Shown: piece after piece, positions 16,603-26,240 of the stretch
How the letters are laid out: each line of letters begins with the position of its first letter
Numbering within the stretch: the stretch's first letter is position 1
Made by a program: the position numbers and the translations under genes
The notes under the pieces: model-generated
The model's database searches: none
What the model saw: only the letters and a program-made list of their open reading frames with translations
Told to the model about the DNA's origin: nothing
Source of the DNA: Sutcliffiella horikoshii
GTDB lineage: Bacteria > Bacillota > Bacilli > Bacillales > Bacillaceae_I
Reading direction: 5' to 3'
Length of the DNA stretch: 64,000 bases
Assembly (NCBI GenBank): GCA_001636495.1
Contig: KV440964.1
Location: forward strand, 2,186,666 to 2,250,665

Positions 16603-18078
16603 ATGGGAATCAGGACAGGGGAGCAATACATTAACTCTTTAAGAGCTAGAAAGCCTGAAGTCTGGCTTGGTGGTCGAAAAGTGGAGGATTTATATAACGA
16701 AGACGTCTTCAAGCAGCCAATACATGAAATTGCCAAACTTTATGATATGCAGTTTGATCCCGAGTATCAGGACAAGATTACTCATGTGTGTGAAGAGACA
16801 GGGGAGCGTGTGAACAATGCGTTTCTTGTACCTAGGTCTCATGAAGATCTTATGGCCCGCAGCCGATTATTTGAAGCCTATGCAAGAGCAACATTTGGTT
16901 TGATGGGCAGAACCCCTGATTTCTTGAATGTAGTGGTTACATCTATGGCAAGCAATTCATGGTTCCTTGATAAATATAATCCGGACTGGTCAGTAAATAT
17001 AAGAAATTATTATCGTCATATCAGGGATAATGACCTCTTCTTAACACATGCGATTATTAACCCACAAAATGATCGTAGTAAAGCTTCCTATGAACAAAAG
17101 GACTTGTTTACTCACTTAGGGACTGTAAAAGAAACAAAAGATGGGTTAGTGGTAAGAGGTGCTAAAATGCTTGCAACATTGGCCCCTATCACAGATGAGG
17201 TGATTATCTACTCCTTCCCAGGCTTCCAACCAGGAGATGAGCGATATGCATTGGCCTTTGCCATTCCTATTGATACGCCTGGTTTACGAATTATCTGTCG
17301 CGAGCCGATGCAGGATGGAAAGAGGTCTGTGTTTGATCATCCATTGGCTTCTAGGTACGAAGAAATGGATGCTATTCTCGCATTTGATGATGTGTCGGTA
17401 CCGTGGGACAGAGTATTTATGTATAACAATGTGGAAGCGGCCAATTCCTTGTATCCAATGACAGGAATTGCTCAGCAGCCTGCACATCAGTCTGGAGTCA
17501 GAGGATATGTGAAACTAGCCTTTGCAACGGAAGTCGCTTGTAAAGTTGCAGATTCGATCGGAGTAGACGGATTTTTGAATGTGCAAAATGATCTAGGTGA
17601 GTTAGTTCAAGCGGTAGAGACCATTCGAGCATTATTACGGGTATCCGAATATGAGTATGAGGTCACAAAGGATGGCGAATATCGTCCAGCGCCTGCACCA
17701 CTTGAAACAATCAGAGGTTTGTTACCAAAGATGTATCCACGGGCAATTGAAGTGATGCAGATTATCGGAGCGGGTGGTTTGCTTATGTCTCCTACAGGTG
17801 CGGACTTCGAAAATACAGAATTACGGCCTGACTTGGACAAGTATTTTGGAGGAAGAGAAGGAGTGTCCGCAGAAGAACGTGTTCGCATATTTAAGCTTGC
17901 ATGGGATCTTTGTGGAGAAGCATTCGGACAACGCTTATTGCAATATGAACGCTATTATACTGGGGATCCAATTAGAAAGAGAGCCATTTTTTATAACCAA
18001 TATAAGCGTAAGAATAAATTTGAAATGGCGGACAAGGCCCTAAAGGATACCACTAAGCCAGAAAAAAATCTCATCTAA
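16603..18078 (+). CDS. HpaB-family FADH2-dependent aromatic monooxygenase, probable anthranilate 3-monooxygenase
   Basis: A 491-residue 4-hydroxyphenylacetate 3-hydroxylase-type oxygenase component. ATG 16603 ([21 protein letters not shown]) has GGGGGAAA upstream; the in-frame extension back to 16549 runs through the cre site and is rejected. Family stretches include [24 protein letters not shown]-like [14 protein letters not shown] and [11 protein letters not shown]. In Geobacillus a related two-component enzyme converts anthranilate to 3-hydroxyanthranilate. All the next steps for that product follow here, so this substrate is the best guess. Its flavin reductase partner is not in the window. 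Confidence 0.82.
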   Translation: MGIRTGEQYINSLRARKPEVWLGGRKVEDLYNEDVFKQPIHEIAKLYDMQFDPEYQDKITHVCEETGERVNNAFLVPRSHEDLMARSRLFEAYARATFGLMGRTPDFLNVVVTSMASNSWFLDKYNPDWSVNIRNYYRHIRDNDLFLTHAIINPQNDRSKASYEQKDLFTHLGTVKETKDGLVVRGAKMLATLAPITDEVIIYSFPGFQPGDERYALAFAIPIDTPGLRIICREPMQDGKRSVFDHPLASRYEEMDAILAFDDVSVPWDRVFMYNNVEAANSLYPMTGIAQQPAHQSGVRGYVKLAFATEVACKVADSIGVDGFLNVQNDLGELVQAVETIRALLRVSEYEYEVTKDGEYRPAPAPLETIRGLLPKMYPRAIEVMQIIGAGGLLMSPTGADFENTELRPDLDKYFGGREGVSAEERVRIFKLAWDLCGEAFGQRLLQYERYYTGDPIRKRAIFYNQYKRKNKFEMADKALKDTTKPEKNLI

Positions 18079-18171
18079 AATAAAGGGAAATGGCGTTCTT
18101 TGTATAAATATTAGAATATTACATATATTCTGATACTTATTGTAGAACTTTGATGGAAAAGGGGCGAAGAC

Positions 18172-18921
18172 ATGATATCCTCTGTGCTGAAAGTAGCAAA
18201 GATTTTGGACTGTTTTACAGGTAATGACCCAGTTTTGGGAAACCGGGAAATTGCAGAGAAGTTAGGGATGAACGTAAGTACGGTTCATCATATCGTCAGT
18301 ACTCTATGCCATGAAGGGATTTTGATTCAAGACAGCAGAAAAAAGTACCGCCTTGGCTGGAAGCTACTGGAGTGGAGTAACCATGTCATGTATCAGCAGG
18401 AGATCTACAGTGAGGCGATTCCAATTGTGGAGGACCTTGTCCGACAGTACAACGGAACCGTTCATATCGGTATGTTTGATGCCGGGGAGGTACGGTTTGT
18501 CCTCAAGGTTTCTGCCAAAAATTCCGTACCTGTTCCGACTTTTGTAGGTGCCAGAAAGCCTGCCTATTGCACAAGTACAGGAAAGATATTATTGTCTTTT
18601 AATCCGTCATTCATCCAGCCTACCATTTCTAAAGGTCTGTTACAAAGAGCGCCAAATACCATTACTTGTGTAAAAAAGCTAAAAAAAGAATTGGAAGAGA
18701 TAAGAGAACAAGGGTACGCGATCAGTAATAATGAAAATGAACTGGGGTTATACGGCATTGCTGCTCCCATTCATTCTTACACAGGGCAAACTGTAGCCGC
18801 GCTCAACATGGTTGGGCCCATTTCTTATATGCAAGGGGAACAGAAACAGGCCATCATCCAAAGTGTTCTGCGGACCTCCAGGCAAATTTCAAAAGAGTTG
18901 GGTTATATTAGCGCGATATGA
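18172..18921 (+). CDS. IclR-family transcriptional regulator of the catabolic cluster
   Basis: A 249-residue regulator: an N-terminal winged helix (LGNREIAEKLGMNVSTVHHIVSTL) and a C-terminal IclR effector domain (~75-245, including VGARKPAYCTSTGKILLSF). ATG 18172 follows AAAAGGGGCGAAG. It lies between the monooxygenase and the 3-hydroxyanthranilate dioxygenase, so it most likely senses an aromatic intermediate of this pathway. Whether it activates or represses cannot be told from sequence. Confidence 0.9.
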   Translation: MISSVLKVAKILDCFTGNDPVLGNREIAEKLGMNVSTVHHIVSTLCHEGILIQDSRKKYRLGWKLLEWSNHVMYQQEIYSEAIPIVEDLVRQYNGTVHIGMFDAGEVRFVLKVSAKNSVPVPTFVGARKPAYCTSTGKILLSFNPSFIQPTISKGLLQRAPNTITCVKKLKKELEEIREQGYAISNNENELGLYGIAAPIHSYTGQTVAALNMVGPISYMQGEQKQAIIQSVLRTSRQISKELGYISAI

Positions 18922-18932
18922 GAGCGCTTACA
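18919..18932 (+). promoter_or_regulatory. cre-like site upstream of the 3-hydroxyanthranilate dioxygenase gene
   Basis: TGAGAGCGCTTACA matches TGWAANCGNTNWCA at all fixed positions but one (G for A at position 4). It overlaps the iclR stop and lies 22 bp before the next start. Confidence 0.6.
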
Positions 18933-18954
18933 AATAATTGAGGAGGAATTAGAT

Positions 18955-19494
18955 ATGGCATTGAAAACGAGATCTATGAACATTATGAAAGTAATAGAGG
19001 ACAATAAGCATCTGTTGAAGCCACCGGTAAACAATAAAGTTCTTTGGGAGGATTCCGAATTTATCGCGATGCTGCTTGGTGGACCGAACAGAAGAAGGGA
19101 TTTTCACGTCGATCCATCCGATGAATTCTTTTATCAAGTAAAAGGAGACTGTTATGTAGAATGCATCAATGAAAACGGAGAGAGGGAAGTGGTAACCGTG
19201 AAAGAAGGGGAGATGTTCATGCTCCCAGCCAATGTACCTCATTCCCCCCACCGTGTGGCAGACACGTACGGAATCGTATTAGAGAGAAAAAGAGAAAAAG
19301 GAGAACTGGAAGATTTCGTTTGGTTCTGCGACAACTGTAATGAAGAAATGCATCGAGTGACAGTTCAATTGACCAATATTGAAACCCAGGTTAAAGGGGC
19401 GATAGAGGAGTTTAACGGAAGCGAACAGCTGCGCACATGCGACCATTGCGGTCATGTGATGCCAGAGGAAGTAGATGTGTGGAAATGCGAATAG
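18955..19494 (+). CDS. nbaC: 3-hydroxyanthranilate 3,4-dioxygenase
   Basis: A 179-residue cupin dioxygenase that opens the ring of 3-hydroxyanthranilate to 2-amino-3-carboxymuconate semialdehyde. Fe(II) ligands are visible as His51 and Glu57 (RRRDFHVDPSDEFFY) and His96 (PANVPHSPHR). A rubredoxin-like second metal site typical of bacterial enzymes is formed by Cys125, Cys128, Cys162 and Cys165. ATG 18955 follows GAGGAGG. It overlaps the decarboxylase gene by 10 bp. Length and metal spacing match the family closely. Confidence 0.93.
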   Translation: MALKTRSMNIMKVIEDNKHLLKPPVNNKVLWEDSEFIAMLLGGPNRRRDFHVDPSDEFFYQVKGDCYVECINENGEREVVTVKEGEMFMLPANVPHSPHRVADTYGIVLERKREKGELEDFVWFCDNCNEEMHRVTVQLTNIETQVKGAIEEFNGSEQLRTCDHCGHVMPEEVDVWKCE

Positions 19495-20540
19495 ATTTTC
19501 ACACTCACATCATTCCAAAGGAGTTTCCGGATTTTGCAGAAAAATATGGCGGAGACCGCTGGCCAACGTTAAATCAGACTTGTACGTGTGGGGCAAACAT
19601 TATGGTCGCTGGAAAGGTATTTCGGGAAGTGACCGATCAAGTTTGGTGTCCGGATAAGCGTATACAGGATATGGACAGAGAGGGTGTGGATATTCAAGTA
19701 CTCTCTCCGATACCTGTGACATTTTCCTACTGGGCTGATAAAGAGGCGGCACTTGAAATGGCACAGATTCAAAATGATTTTATCTCTGAGACAGTGAAAG
19801 AATATCCCAAACGATTTATCGGATTAGGAACCGCCCCGCTTCAAGATACGGCAGTGGCAATCCAGGAAATGGATCGATGTATGCATGACCTCAAGCTTGC
19901 CGGAATTGAAATCGGTACAAATGTAAATGGGGATAACCTCGATTCCCCGCATTTGACCGAGTTCTTTAAAATGGCTGAGGAGTGGAATGTACCTTTATTT
20001 ATTCATCCTTGGGAAACGATGGCGAAGGACCGTACGCCAAGGCATAATTTCATGTACACCATTGGCATGCCAAGTGAGACTGCTCTTGCTGCTGCAAGTT
20101 TGATTTGGAGTGGGGTAATGGAGAAGTTCCCGAACCTTAGGATCTGTTTTGCCCATGGTGGAGGTTCATTTCCATATGTCTTACCACGTCTGGATAAAGG
20201 GTGGGAGGTATGGCCGCAACTAAGGCTTACGACACATCCTCCTAGCCATTATGCTAAAAAGTTTTACTTCGACTCTTTAAACTATGATTCTCTTACGATG
20301 AAATATCTAATAGATCGATTTGGTATGGATAAAGTGATCATGGGTTCTGACTATCCATTCCTGTTACGAGAAGTTCCACCAGGGAAAGTGATAGATGAAA
20401 TGGAGGGGCTATCAGATTCGGACAAAAAGATGTTGTTAGGGAAAAATGCATTGGAATTTTTGAATATAAAGGAGACCGATTTTGACTATGGAACAAAAGC
20501 TGATGACTCCAGAGGAAAAGCTGAAACAATTAGGTCTTGA
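19485..20540 (+). CDS. nbaD: 2-amino-3-carboxymuconate-6-semialdehyde decarboxylase (ACMSD)
   Basis: A 351-residue amidohydrolase-fold decarboxylase. ATG 19485 (MRIDFHTHIIPKEF) is taken as start: it puts the HxH zinc motif at residues 6-8, and it overlaps nbaC by 10 bp. Other metal/catalytic residues are His174 (FIHPWE), the AHGGG histidine and Asp289 (MGSDYPF). It removes CO2 from the dioxygenase product to give 2-aminomuconate semialdehyde, diverting it from quinolinate formation. The downstream RidA-type gene starts within its last 59 bp. Confidence 0.92.
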   Translation: MRIDFHTHIIPKEFPDFAEKYGGDRWPTLNQTCTCGANIMVAGKVFREVTDQVWCPDKRIQDMDREGVDIQVLSPIPVTFSYWADKEAALEMAQIQNDFISETVKEYPKRFIGLGTAPLQDTAVAIQEMDRCMHDLKLAGIEIGTNVNGDNLDSPHLTEFFKMAEEWNVPLFIHPWETMAKDRTPRHNFMYTIGMPSETALAAASLIWSGVMEKFPNLRICFAHGGGSFPYVLPRLDKGWEVWPQLRLTTHPPSHYAKKFYFDSLNYDSLTMKYLIDRFGMDKVIMGSDYPFLLREVPPGKVIDEMEGLSDSDKKMLLGKNALEFLNIKETDFDYGTKADDSRGKAETIRS

Positions 20541-20949
20541 GTTAAAGGATGTGCGACCTGCAGTTGGTAACTATGTCAGCCATGTTAGAGTTGGTAATCT
20601 AATTTTTACCGCCGGACAGGGAGTGGATCAATATCATGGCAAATTGGGCAGGGATTTTACCATTGAAGAGGGATATATGGCTTCCCGCCAATCGATGCTT
20701 AATCTGCTAAGTGTATTGAAGCATGAACTCGGTGAATTGGATAGAGTGAAAAAAGTGGTGAAAATGCTGGGCTTTGTCAATAGTACGGAAGACTTTACCG
20801 ATCAGCCCAAAGTGATGAACGGTGCGTCAGATCTCTTGGTGGAGGTATTCGGAGAAAGAGGAAAGCATGCCCGTTCTGCAGTGGGGATGGCACAGCTTCC
20901 CAACAATACGGCCATCGAAATAGAACTGATTGTTGAAATTGCAGAGTAA
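20482..20949 (+). CDS. nbaF: RidA-family 2-aminomuconate deaminase
   Basis: A 155-residue RidA/YjgF-fold protein starting at TTG 20482, 8 nt after AGGAG and inside the end of nbaD. The family core is visible in LIFTAGQGVDQYHGKLG, KVVKMLGFVNSTEDFTDQPKVMNGASDLLVEVFG and HARSAVGMAQLPNNTAIEIELI. In nba/amn-type clusters the member at this position hydrolyses the enamine of 2-aminomuconate to 4-oxalocrotonate plus ammonia. It is longer than housekeeping RidA (~125 aa) and the assignment rests on both family and cluster. Confidence 0.82.
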   Translation: MTMEQKLMTPEEKLKQLGLELKDVRPAVGNYVSHVRVGNLIFTAGQGVDQYHGKLGRDFTIEEGYMASRQSMLNLLSVLKHELGELDRVKKVVKMLGFVNSTEDFTDQPKVMNGASDLLVEVFGERGKHARSAVGMAQLPNNTAIEIELIVEIAE

Positions 20950-20950
20950 C

Positions 20951-20990
20951 GACTCCTTCCCTCTCTTAGATGAGAGGGAGTCTTAATTTT
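20951..20990 (+). terminator. Terminator after the aminomuconate deaminase gene
   Basis: GACTCC..CCTCTC pairs with GAGAGGGAGTC with a small bulge; a TTAATTTT tail follows. It would separate the dioxygenase operon from the dehydrogenase operon. Confidence 0.65.
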
Positions 20991-21033
20991 GGAAAGCGTT
21001 GTTAATGAATTTAGTTGGTAGTTGGACACTCTA

Positions 21034-21165
21034 GCTGTTGATTGGAGCAAATGGCGTAGACTCCTGCGGGGGAGTAGCGACAATCTTGAGACCCCGCAGG
21101 GCATTAGCCCGAGGAGGCTCAAGGTCGCCCCGCGGAAAGCGAAGCCATTTGCGGAAAGCAACAGC
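21034..21165. repeat. Large palindromic intergenic repeat of the Bacillaceae type
   Basis: About 132 bp whose ends are inverted (GCTGTTG / CAACAGC) with further nested arms (GCAAATGGC / GCCATTTGC and CCTGCGGGG / CCCCGCGG). It is much more GC-rich than its surroundings. I recognise it as a dispersed repeat seen between genes in many Bacillaceae genomes (GGCGTAGACTCCTGCGGG type). No coding frame. Confidence 0.75.
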
Positions 21166-21204
21166 GGAGTTTAACAATACCTTGTAGAAAGGAAGGGTTG
21201 TCTG

Positions 21205-22680
21205 ATGCAAGTAAAGGATTATATTCCTGGAAAAATCCAACCAATAGATTGTCGCCACTTTATTAACGGCAGTTACATCGATTCTACCAATCTGAAAACC
21301 TTTAATAATATTAACCCGGCAACAGAAGAAGTGATCGGAAAAGTGGCGGAAGGTGGAAAAGAGGAAATTGATAGAGCAGTCACCGCTGCCAAAAAAGCGC
21401 TAAAGGGTCCGTGGAAAAAGTTCACTACGAAAGAACGCTCCGATTTACTAAGGAGAATCGGCGATGGAATTTTACAGCGAAAAGAGGAACTGGCTGTCCT
21501 TGAAGCGCTCGATACTGGCAAGCCATATGAGCTGGCCCTAGAAATGGACATTACCCGTTCTGCGTATAATTTCTATTTTTTTGCGGACTTCTTAACATCC
21601 ATGGGTGGGGAATCTTACCAGCAGGATAATGTGGCCCTTCATTACTCCATCAGAAGACCAGTAGGGGTTGTGGGGATGATCAACCCTTGGAACCTGCCTT
21701 TACTCCTCCTAACGTGGAAACTTGCTCCGTGTCTGGCCGCAGGAAATACAGCGGTCATGAAACCTGCCGAATGGTCCCCGATGACTGCTACGGTTCTTGC
21801 GGAAATATGCAAGGAAGCCGGAGTGCCTGACGGGGTGGTTAACCTAGTTCATGGATTTGGCGCCGACTCTGCTGGATCGGCTTTAACGGAACATCCAGAT
21901 GTAGATGCGATAACTTTTACCGGAGAAACAAAAACAGGGTCTGCGATCATGAAAGCGGCAGCTCCTACACTGAAAAAGCTTTCCTATGAGCTTGGAGGAA
22001 AAAATCCGAATATCATTTTTGCAGACTCCGATTTGGATGAAGTCATTGATACCACGCTAAAATCAAGTTTCATGAATCAAGGGGAAGTATGTTTGTGCGG
22101 TTCAAGAATCTATGTGGAAAGCTCCGTTTATGACACGTTCCTAGAAAAGTTTACAGCCAGAACGAAAGAACTTCAGACAGGAGATCCTTTTGACAGCTCT
22201 ACAAAAGTAGGTGCAGTGATTAGTAAAGAACATTATGATCGAGTTCTTTCCTATATAAAATTGGCAAAAGAAGAGGGGGGCACCATTTTAACTGGTGGAG
22301 GTCGACCGGAATCTATGGATAAAGGGTACTTCATTGAACCGACTATCGTGGTTGGTTTAGACCGTGATGCAAGATGTGTGAAGGAAGAAATCTTTGGCCC
22401 TGTCGTAACTGTTCTGCCTTTTGAAACAGAAAAAGAGGTGCTGGAGCAGGCAAATGATACCCATTACGGGTTAGGGGCAACCATTTGGACAAATGACTTG
22501 CGCCGAGCGCATCGTGTTGCAAGGGAAATTGAAGCGGGAATCATCTGGATCAACACGTGGTACTTAAGAGATTTAAGAACGCCATTCGGCGGCATGAAAC
22601 AAAGCGGAATCGGCAGGGAAGGCGGCATGCACAGCTTTGATTTTTACAGTGAATTATCGAATGTCACGATAAAACTCTAA
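21205..22680 (+). CDS. nbaE: 2-aminomuconate semialdehyde dehydrogenase
   Basis: A 491-residue NAD-dependent aldehyde dehydrogenase. Catalytic Cys296 is in QGEVCLCGSR and the general-base Glu is in LSYELGGKNP; the cofactor loop is FTGETKTGS. The GEVCLCGSR variant is typical of 2-hydroxy/2-aminomuconate semialdehyde dehydrogenases. It oxidises the ACMSD product to 2-aminomuconate. ATG 21205 follows AAAGGAAGGG. It opens a run of six tightly spaced genes whose order equals dmpC-E-F-G-H-I. Confidence 0.9.
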   Translation: MQVKDYIPGKIQPIDCRHFINGSYIDSTNLKTFNNINPATEEVIGKVAEGGKEEIDRAVTAAKKALKGPWKKFTTKERSDLLRRIGDGILQRKEELAVLEALDTGKPYELALEMDITRSAYNFYFFADFLTSMGGESYQQDNVALHYSIRRPVGVVGMINPWNLPLLLLTWKLAPCLAAGNTAVMKPAEWSPMTATVLAEICKEAGVPDGVVNLVHGFGADSAGSALTEHPDVDAITFTGETKTGSAIMKAAAPTLKKLSYELGGKNPNIIFADSDLDEVIDTTLKSSFMNQGEVCLCGSRIYVESSVYDTFLEKFTARTKELQTGDPFDSSTKVGAVISKEHYDRVLSYIKLAKEEGGTILTGGGRPESMDKGYFIEPTIVVGLDRDARCVKEEIFGPVVTVLPFETEKEVLEQANDTHYGLGATIWTNDLRRAHRVAREIEAGIIWINTWYLRDLRTPFGGMKQSGIGREGGMHSFDFYSELSNVTIKL

Positions 22681-22703
22681 TAATAGAGAGGAGGGTTCTG
22701 AAT

Positions 22704-23483
22704 TTGGTCATTAAAACGAAAGAACTGTCAGACCTGTTAATCAGCGCTGAAAAATCCAAAAAAGGAATAACTCCTTTGACAGAATTTCAGCCTAATTTAA
22801 CGGTGGAAGCAGCATACCAAATCCAACTGGATACCATCCGAATAAAGCAGGAAAACGGGGAAATGATCAGCGGAAAAAAAATCGGCCTTACTTCGCTTGC
22901 AATGCAAGAGCTACTGGGAGTGGATGAACCGGATTATGGTCATCTCCTTCACTCGATGGAAGTCGAGAACAAAGGCATGATTTCTAGGCAACAACTTCTT
23001 CAACCGAAAGTGGAGGGAGAAATAGCTTTTGCTCTAAAAAAAGATCTATCCGGGCCAAATGTTTCTGTGGAGGATGTGCTGGATGCTACAGATTATATGG
23101 TAGCTGCATTGGAGGTTGTCGACAGCCGGATTGAGAATTGGAAAATAAAACTTTGTGACACAGTTGCAGACAATGCTTCTTCAGGCCTTTATGTACTAGG
23201 TGAAAAAATGATTCCTCCTCCATTACTGAATCTTAAAGAAGAGAAGATGTCGTTCTTTAAGAATGGAAAACTTGTAAACGAAGGCATTGGAAAAGCTGCT
23301 TTAGGTGACCCAGCCTATTGTGTTGCCTGGCTTGCCAATAAACTATCCGAGTTCGGCATTTCACTGAAAGCAGGAGAGATCATCCTATCAGGTGCCCTGT
23401 CAGCAGCTGTCAATGCAGAAGCCGGAGATGAATTTGAAGCCAAATTCCAAACACTCGGAGAAGTTAAGGTCAGGTTTCAATAG
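22704..23483 (+). CDS. 2-oxopent-4-enoate hydratase
   Basis: A 259-residue member of the hydratase/decarboxylase family (MhpD/DmpE fold). TTG 22704 lies after GAGGAGGG. Metal-site residues are expected in [14 protein letters not shown] (Glu pair) and ALEVVDSRI, with DNASSG following. A second family member lies at 25455. Placement between the dehydrogenase and acetaldehyde dehydrogenase genes, as dmpE, indicates the hydratase that makes 4-hydroxy-2-oxovalerate. Exchange of roles between the two paralogues cannot be excluded from sequence alone. Confidence 0.82.
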   Translation: MVIKTKELSDLLISAEKSKKGITPLTEFQPNLTVEAAYQIQLDTIRIKQENGEMISGKKIGLTSLAMQELLGVDEPDYGHLLHSMEVENKGMISRQQLLQPKVEGEIAFALKKDLSGPNVSVEDVLDATDYMVAALEVVDSRIENWKIKLCDTVADNASSGLYVLGEKMIPPPLLNLKEEKMSFFKNGKLVNEGIGKAALGDPAYCVAWLANKLSEFGISLKAGEIILSGALSAAVNAEAGDEFEAKFQTLGEVKVRFQ

Positions 23484-23506
23484 AACCAAAGAAAGGAGAG
23501 GCATCT

Positions 23507-24406
23507 ATGAAAAAGGTGAAAGTAGCCATAATTGGCTCAGGCAACATCGGTACAGACCTAATGCTCAAACTGCATCGTTCCAAATCTCTCGAACTAACAG
23601 CTATGATCGGCATCGATCCCCATTCAGATGGCCTACGTCGTGCCAAAGCATACGGACATTCCATCATCATGAATGGTATAGATGGATTCCTTGAAAAATC
23701 AGACCTTGCAGACATACTCTTTGATGCAACTTCAGCAAAAGCTCACTATAGCCATGCAAAGGCATTGAAAGACTCCGGGAAACAACTGATAGACCTAACT
23801 CCGGCAGCAATCGGTCCTTTTGTTGTTCCAACAGTCAATCTGATGGAGCACATGGAAGAACCTGTTGTTAATATGGTTACTTGTGGTGGACAAGCAACCA
23901 TCCCTATCATTTATGCTGTTAATCAAGTCTGCAATGTCGAGTATGCAGAGATAGTTGCCACCATCGCAAGTAAAAGTGCAGGACCAGGTACACGAATGAA
24001 TATCGATGAATTTACCACTACTACAGCGCATGCAATAGAAAAAATTGGCGGAGCCAAAAAAGGAAAAGCAATTATCATACTGAATCCTGCAGAACCACCG
24101 ATCATCATGAGGGACACAGTATACTGCCAAGTCGAAAATCTTGCAGGAAACGAAGAACAGATCATCCTTGCAATAAATAAACGTGTGGAAGAAATCCAAG
24201 AATATGTACCAGGCTACCGACTTCGAACGGAACCGATTTTTGAAGAAGATAAAGTCAGTATATTCATAGAGGTGGAAGGTGCTGGAGACTACCTACCCAA
24301 CTACTCAGGAAACCTAGATATCATGACAGCCGCTGCCGTAAAAGTTGGCGAGGAAAAAGCAAAGAGAATGATAGGGAGTAAAGCTAGAACAGTAAAAACA
24401 ATGTAA
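23507..24406 (+). CDS. mhpF: Acetaldehyde dehydrogenase (acetylating)
   Basis: A 299-residue CoA-acylating enzyme that oxidises acetaldehyde from the aldolase to acetyl-CoA. The N-terminal Rossmann motif is [14 protein letters not shown] and the catalytic Cys126 is in [14 protein letters not shown] 23507 follows AAAGGAGAGG. It is encoded directly before its partner aldolase; the pair forms a channelling complex in the DmpFG family. Length and motifs match well. Confidence 0.93.
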   Translation: MKKVKVAIIGSGNIGTDLMLKLHRSKSLELTAMIGIDPHSDGLRRAKAYGHSIIMNGIDGFLEKSDLADILFDATSAKAHYSHAKALKDSGKQLIDLTPAAIGPFVVPTVNLMEHMEEPVVNMVTCGGQATIPIIYAVNQVCNVEYAEIVATIASKSAGPGTRMNIDEFTTTTAHAIEKIGGAKKGKAIIILNPAEPPIIMRDTVYCQVENLAGNEEQIILAINKRVEEIQEYVPGYRLRTEPIFEEDKVSIFIEVEGAGDYLPNYSGNLDIMTAAAVKVGEEKAKRMIGSKARTVKTM

Positions 24407-24426
24407 GAGAGGGGAGGTGAAGCAGG

Positions 24427-25440
24427 GTGAAGCGTGATATTTGGATTACAGAAGTTGCTCTTAGGGATGGTAGTCATGCCATCAGTCACCAATTTACGGT
24501 CAATCAAGTGACAAGCGTTGCCAAAGCCCTGGATGAAGCGAATGTCCCTGTTATAGAAGTGTCCCATGGAGATGGTTTAGGAGGATCTTCCCTCCAATAT
24601 GGATTGTCCCATACCAATGAAATGGAATTGATCAGTGCAGCAACAGAAGTTGTAAAACAAGCGAAAATAGCAGTCCTGCTTCTTCCGGGGATTGGTACCT
24701 TGGAGCATTTAAAGGAAGCGGCAAGCCGTGGAGCAAAAATCGCCCGAATTGCTACACATGTGACAGAAGCGGATGTATCGAAACAGCATATTTCACTTGC
24801 TAAGGAGTTAGGTTTAGAGGCAGTTGGTTTTCTGATGATGTCTCATATGGCATCAGTAGAAAAATTGCACGAACAGGCGAGCCTGATGGAAAGCTATGGG
24901 GCGGACGTGGTCTATGTCGTCGATTCTGCTGGAGCTCTTTTACCACATCAAGTAAAAGAAAGAGTGCATTGTTTGCGCAACAGCTTGGATATACCAATTG
25001 GGTTCCATGCCCACAACAATCTCTCATTAGCGGTGGCAAATTCTTTAGTCGCAATAGAACAAGGGGCAACTAGAATAGATGGAAGCATCCGTTGCCTTGG
25101 AGCAGGAGCTGGTAATACACAGACAGAAGTACTGGTATCCGTACTTGACAGGCTAAATATTCAAACTGGTATTGATGTATATAAAATGATGGATGTGGCG
25201 GAGGAGATTGTCGCACCTATTTTGCAGAAGCCTCAAGAAATCACAAGGGAAGGCCTGCTACTCGGATATGCAGGTGTTTACTCAAGTTTCTTGGTTCATG
25301 CCAACAAAGCGGCAAAACAGTTTAAGGTAGATGCTAAAGATATATTAATAGAATTGGGTAAACGGAAAGTTGTAGGCGGTCAGGAAGATATGATTGTCGA
25401 TATTGCTGCTGAGATGGCCAAAAAGACCGCGAAAGCCTAA
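24427..25440 (+). CDS. mhpE: 4-hydroxy-2-oxovalerate aldolase
   Basis: A 337-residue HMGL-like TIM-barrel aldolase (DmpG) that splits 4-hydroxy-2-oxovalerate into pyruvate and acetaldehyde. The N-terminal motif TEVALRDGSHAISHQF holds the catalytic Arg, metal Asp and His; the later metal motif is GFHAHNNLSLAVANS. The C-terminal helical region contacts the dehydrogenase. GTG 24427 follows GGGGAGGTGAAG. It lies directly downstream of mhpF. Confidence 0.93.
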   Translation: MKRDIWITEVALRDGSHAISHQFTVNQVTSVAKALDEANVPVIEVSHGDGLGGSSLQYGLSHTNEMELISAATEVVKQAKIAVLLLPGIGTLEHLKEAASRGAKIARIATHVTEADVSKQHISLAKELGLEAVGFLMMSHMASVEKLHEQASLMESYGADVVYVVDSAGALLPHQVKERVHCLRNSLDIPIGFHAHNNLSLAVANSLVAIEQGATRIDGSIRCLGAGAGNTQTEVLVSVLDRLNIQTGIDVYKMMDVAEEIVAPILQKPQEITREGLLLGYAGVYSSFLVHANKAAKQFKVDAKDILIELGKRKVVGGQEDMIVDIAAEMAKKTAKA

Positions 25441-25454
25441 GAGGAGGATGTATA

Positions 25455-26228
25455 TTGGACTTACTTCAAATTGCAAAACAAGTGTCAGATCACCAAAAAA
25501 ACGGACAAGAGATGGATAAAATTACACTGTCTCATCCTGAAATGAATGTGGAGCATGCTTATGAAATTCAAAAGTTGAGCATGGACCAGGCTATAAATAA
25601 TGGAGACAAATTAATTGGCTGGAAGATGGGGTTGACTAGTAAGGCAAAACAATTGTCGGTAGGGGTAGAGGAGGCTATTTATGGTAGATTAACTGCTTCC
25701 ATGGAATTGACAGAGCCTACCTTACATATTGGTAACCTTATTCATCCGCGAGTCGAGCCAGAATTTGCGTTTATTCTCAACAAAGAACTTAAAGGAGAAC
25801 AAATTACAGTTCGTGATGTGTGGATGGCAACTGAGTGCATCTTCCCTGCATTAGAGGTCATTGACAGCAGATATCGAAACTTCTCCTTTACTTTAGAGGA
25901 TGTTGTGGCTGACAATGCATCATCATCCAAGTTCATTCTAGGAAATCAGGCATTTTCTCCATACTACACCTCTTGGGATAAGGTTGGAGTGACAATGTCT
26001 AGAAATGGTGAGACGGTTCAATCAGGTGTAGGAGCGGCAGTATTGGATCATCCTGTGAAGTCTATAGTGGAATTAGTGAAAATGCTGCATCGGGAAGGTC
26101 TTTCCGTACAACCTGGAATGGTGGTTCTTGCAGGTGGGATTACGGAAGCAGTTAATGTATATCAAGGTGATCTAATTGAGGTTCACTATGATCATTTAGG
26201 AACATTAAAGCTGAACGTCGAGATGTAA
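25455..26228 (+). CDS. 4-oxalocrotonate decarboxylase
   Basis: A 257-residue paralogue of the hydratase at 22704 (metal-site stretch RVEPEFAFILNKEL, then ALEVIDSRYRNF and ADNASSSKF). TTG 25455 follows GAGGAGG at 25441. Position between the aldolase and the tautomerase matches dmpH/xylI, so it should decarboxylate 2-oxohex-3-enedioate to 2-oxopent-4-enoate, usually as a complex with the hydratase. The split of roles between the paralogues is by gene order. Confidence 0.82.
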   Translation: MDLLQIAKQVSDHQKNGQEMDKITLSHPEMNVEHAYEIQKLSMDQAINNGDKLIGWKMGLTSKAKQLSVGVEEAIYGRLTASMELTEPTLHIGNLIHPRVEPEFAFILNKELKGEQITVRDVWMATECIFPALEVIDSRYRNFSFTLEDVVADNASSSKFILGNQAFSPYYTSWDKVGVTMSRNGETVQSGVGAAVLDHPVKSIVELVKMLHREGLSVQPGMVVLAGGITEAVNVYQGDLIEVHYDHLGTLKLNVEM

Positions 26229-26240
26229 AGGAGAACCTAA

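Noticed and set aside
22704-26228. The two hydratase/decarboxylase paralogues as a simple gene duplication
   Set aside because: They are divergent and occupy the separate dmpE and dmpH positions, so they are better read as the two enzymes of the standard pathway.
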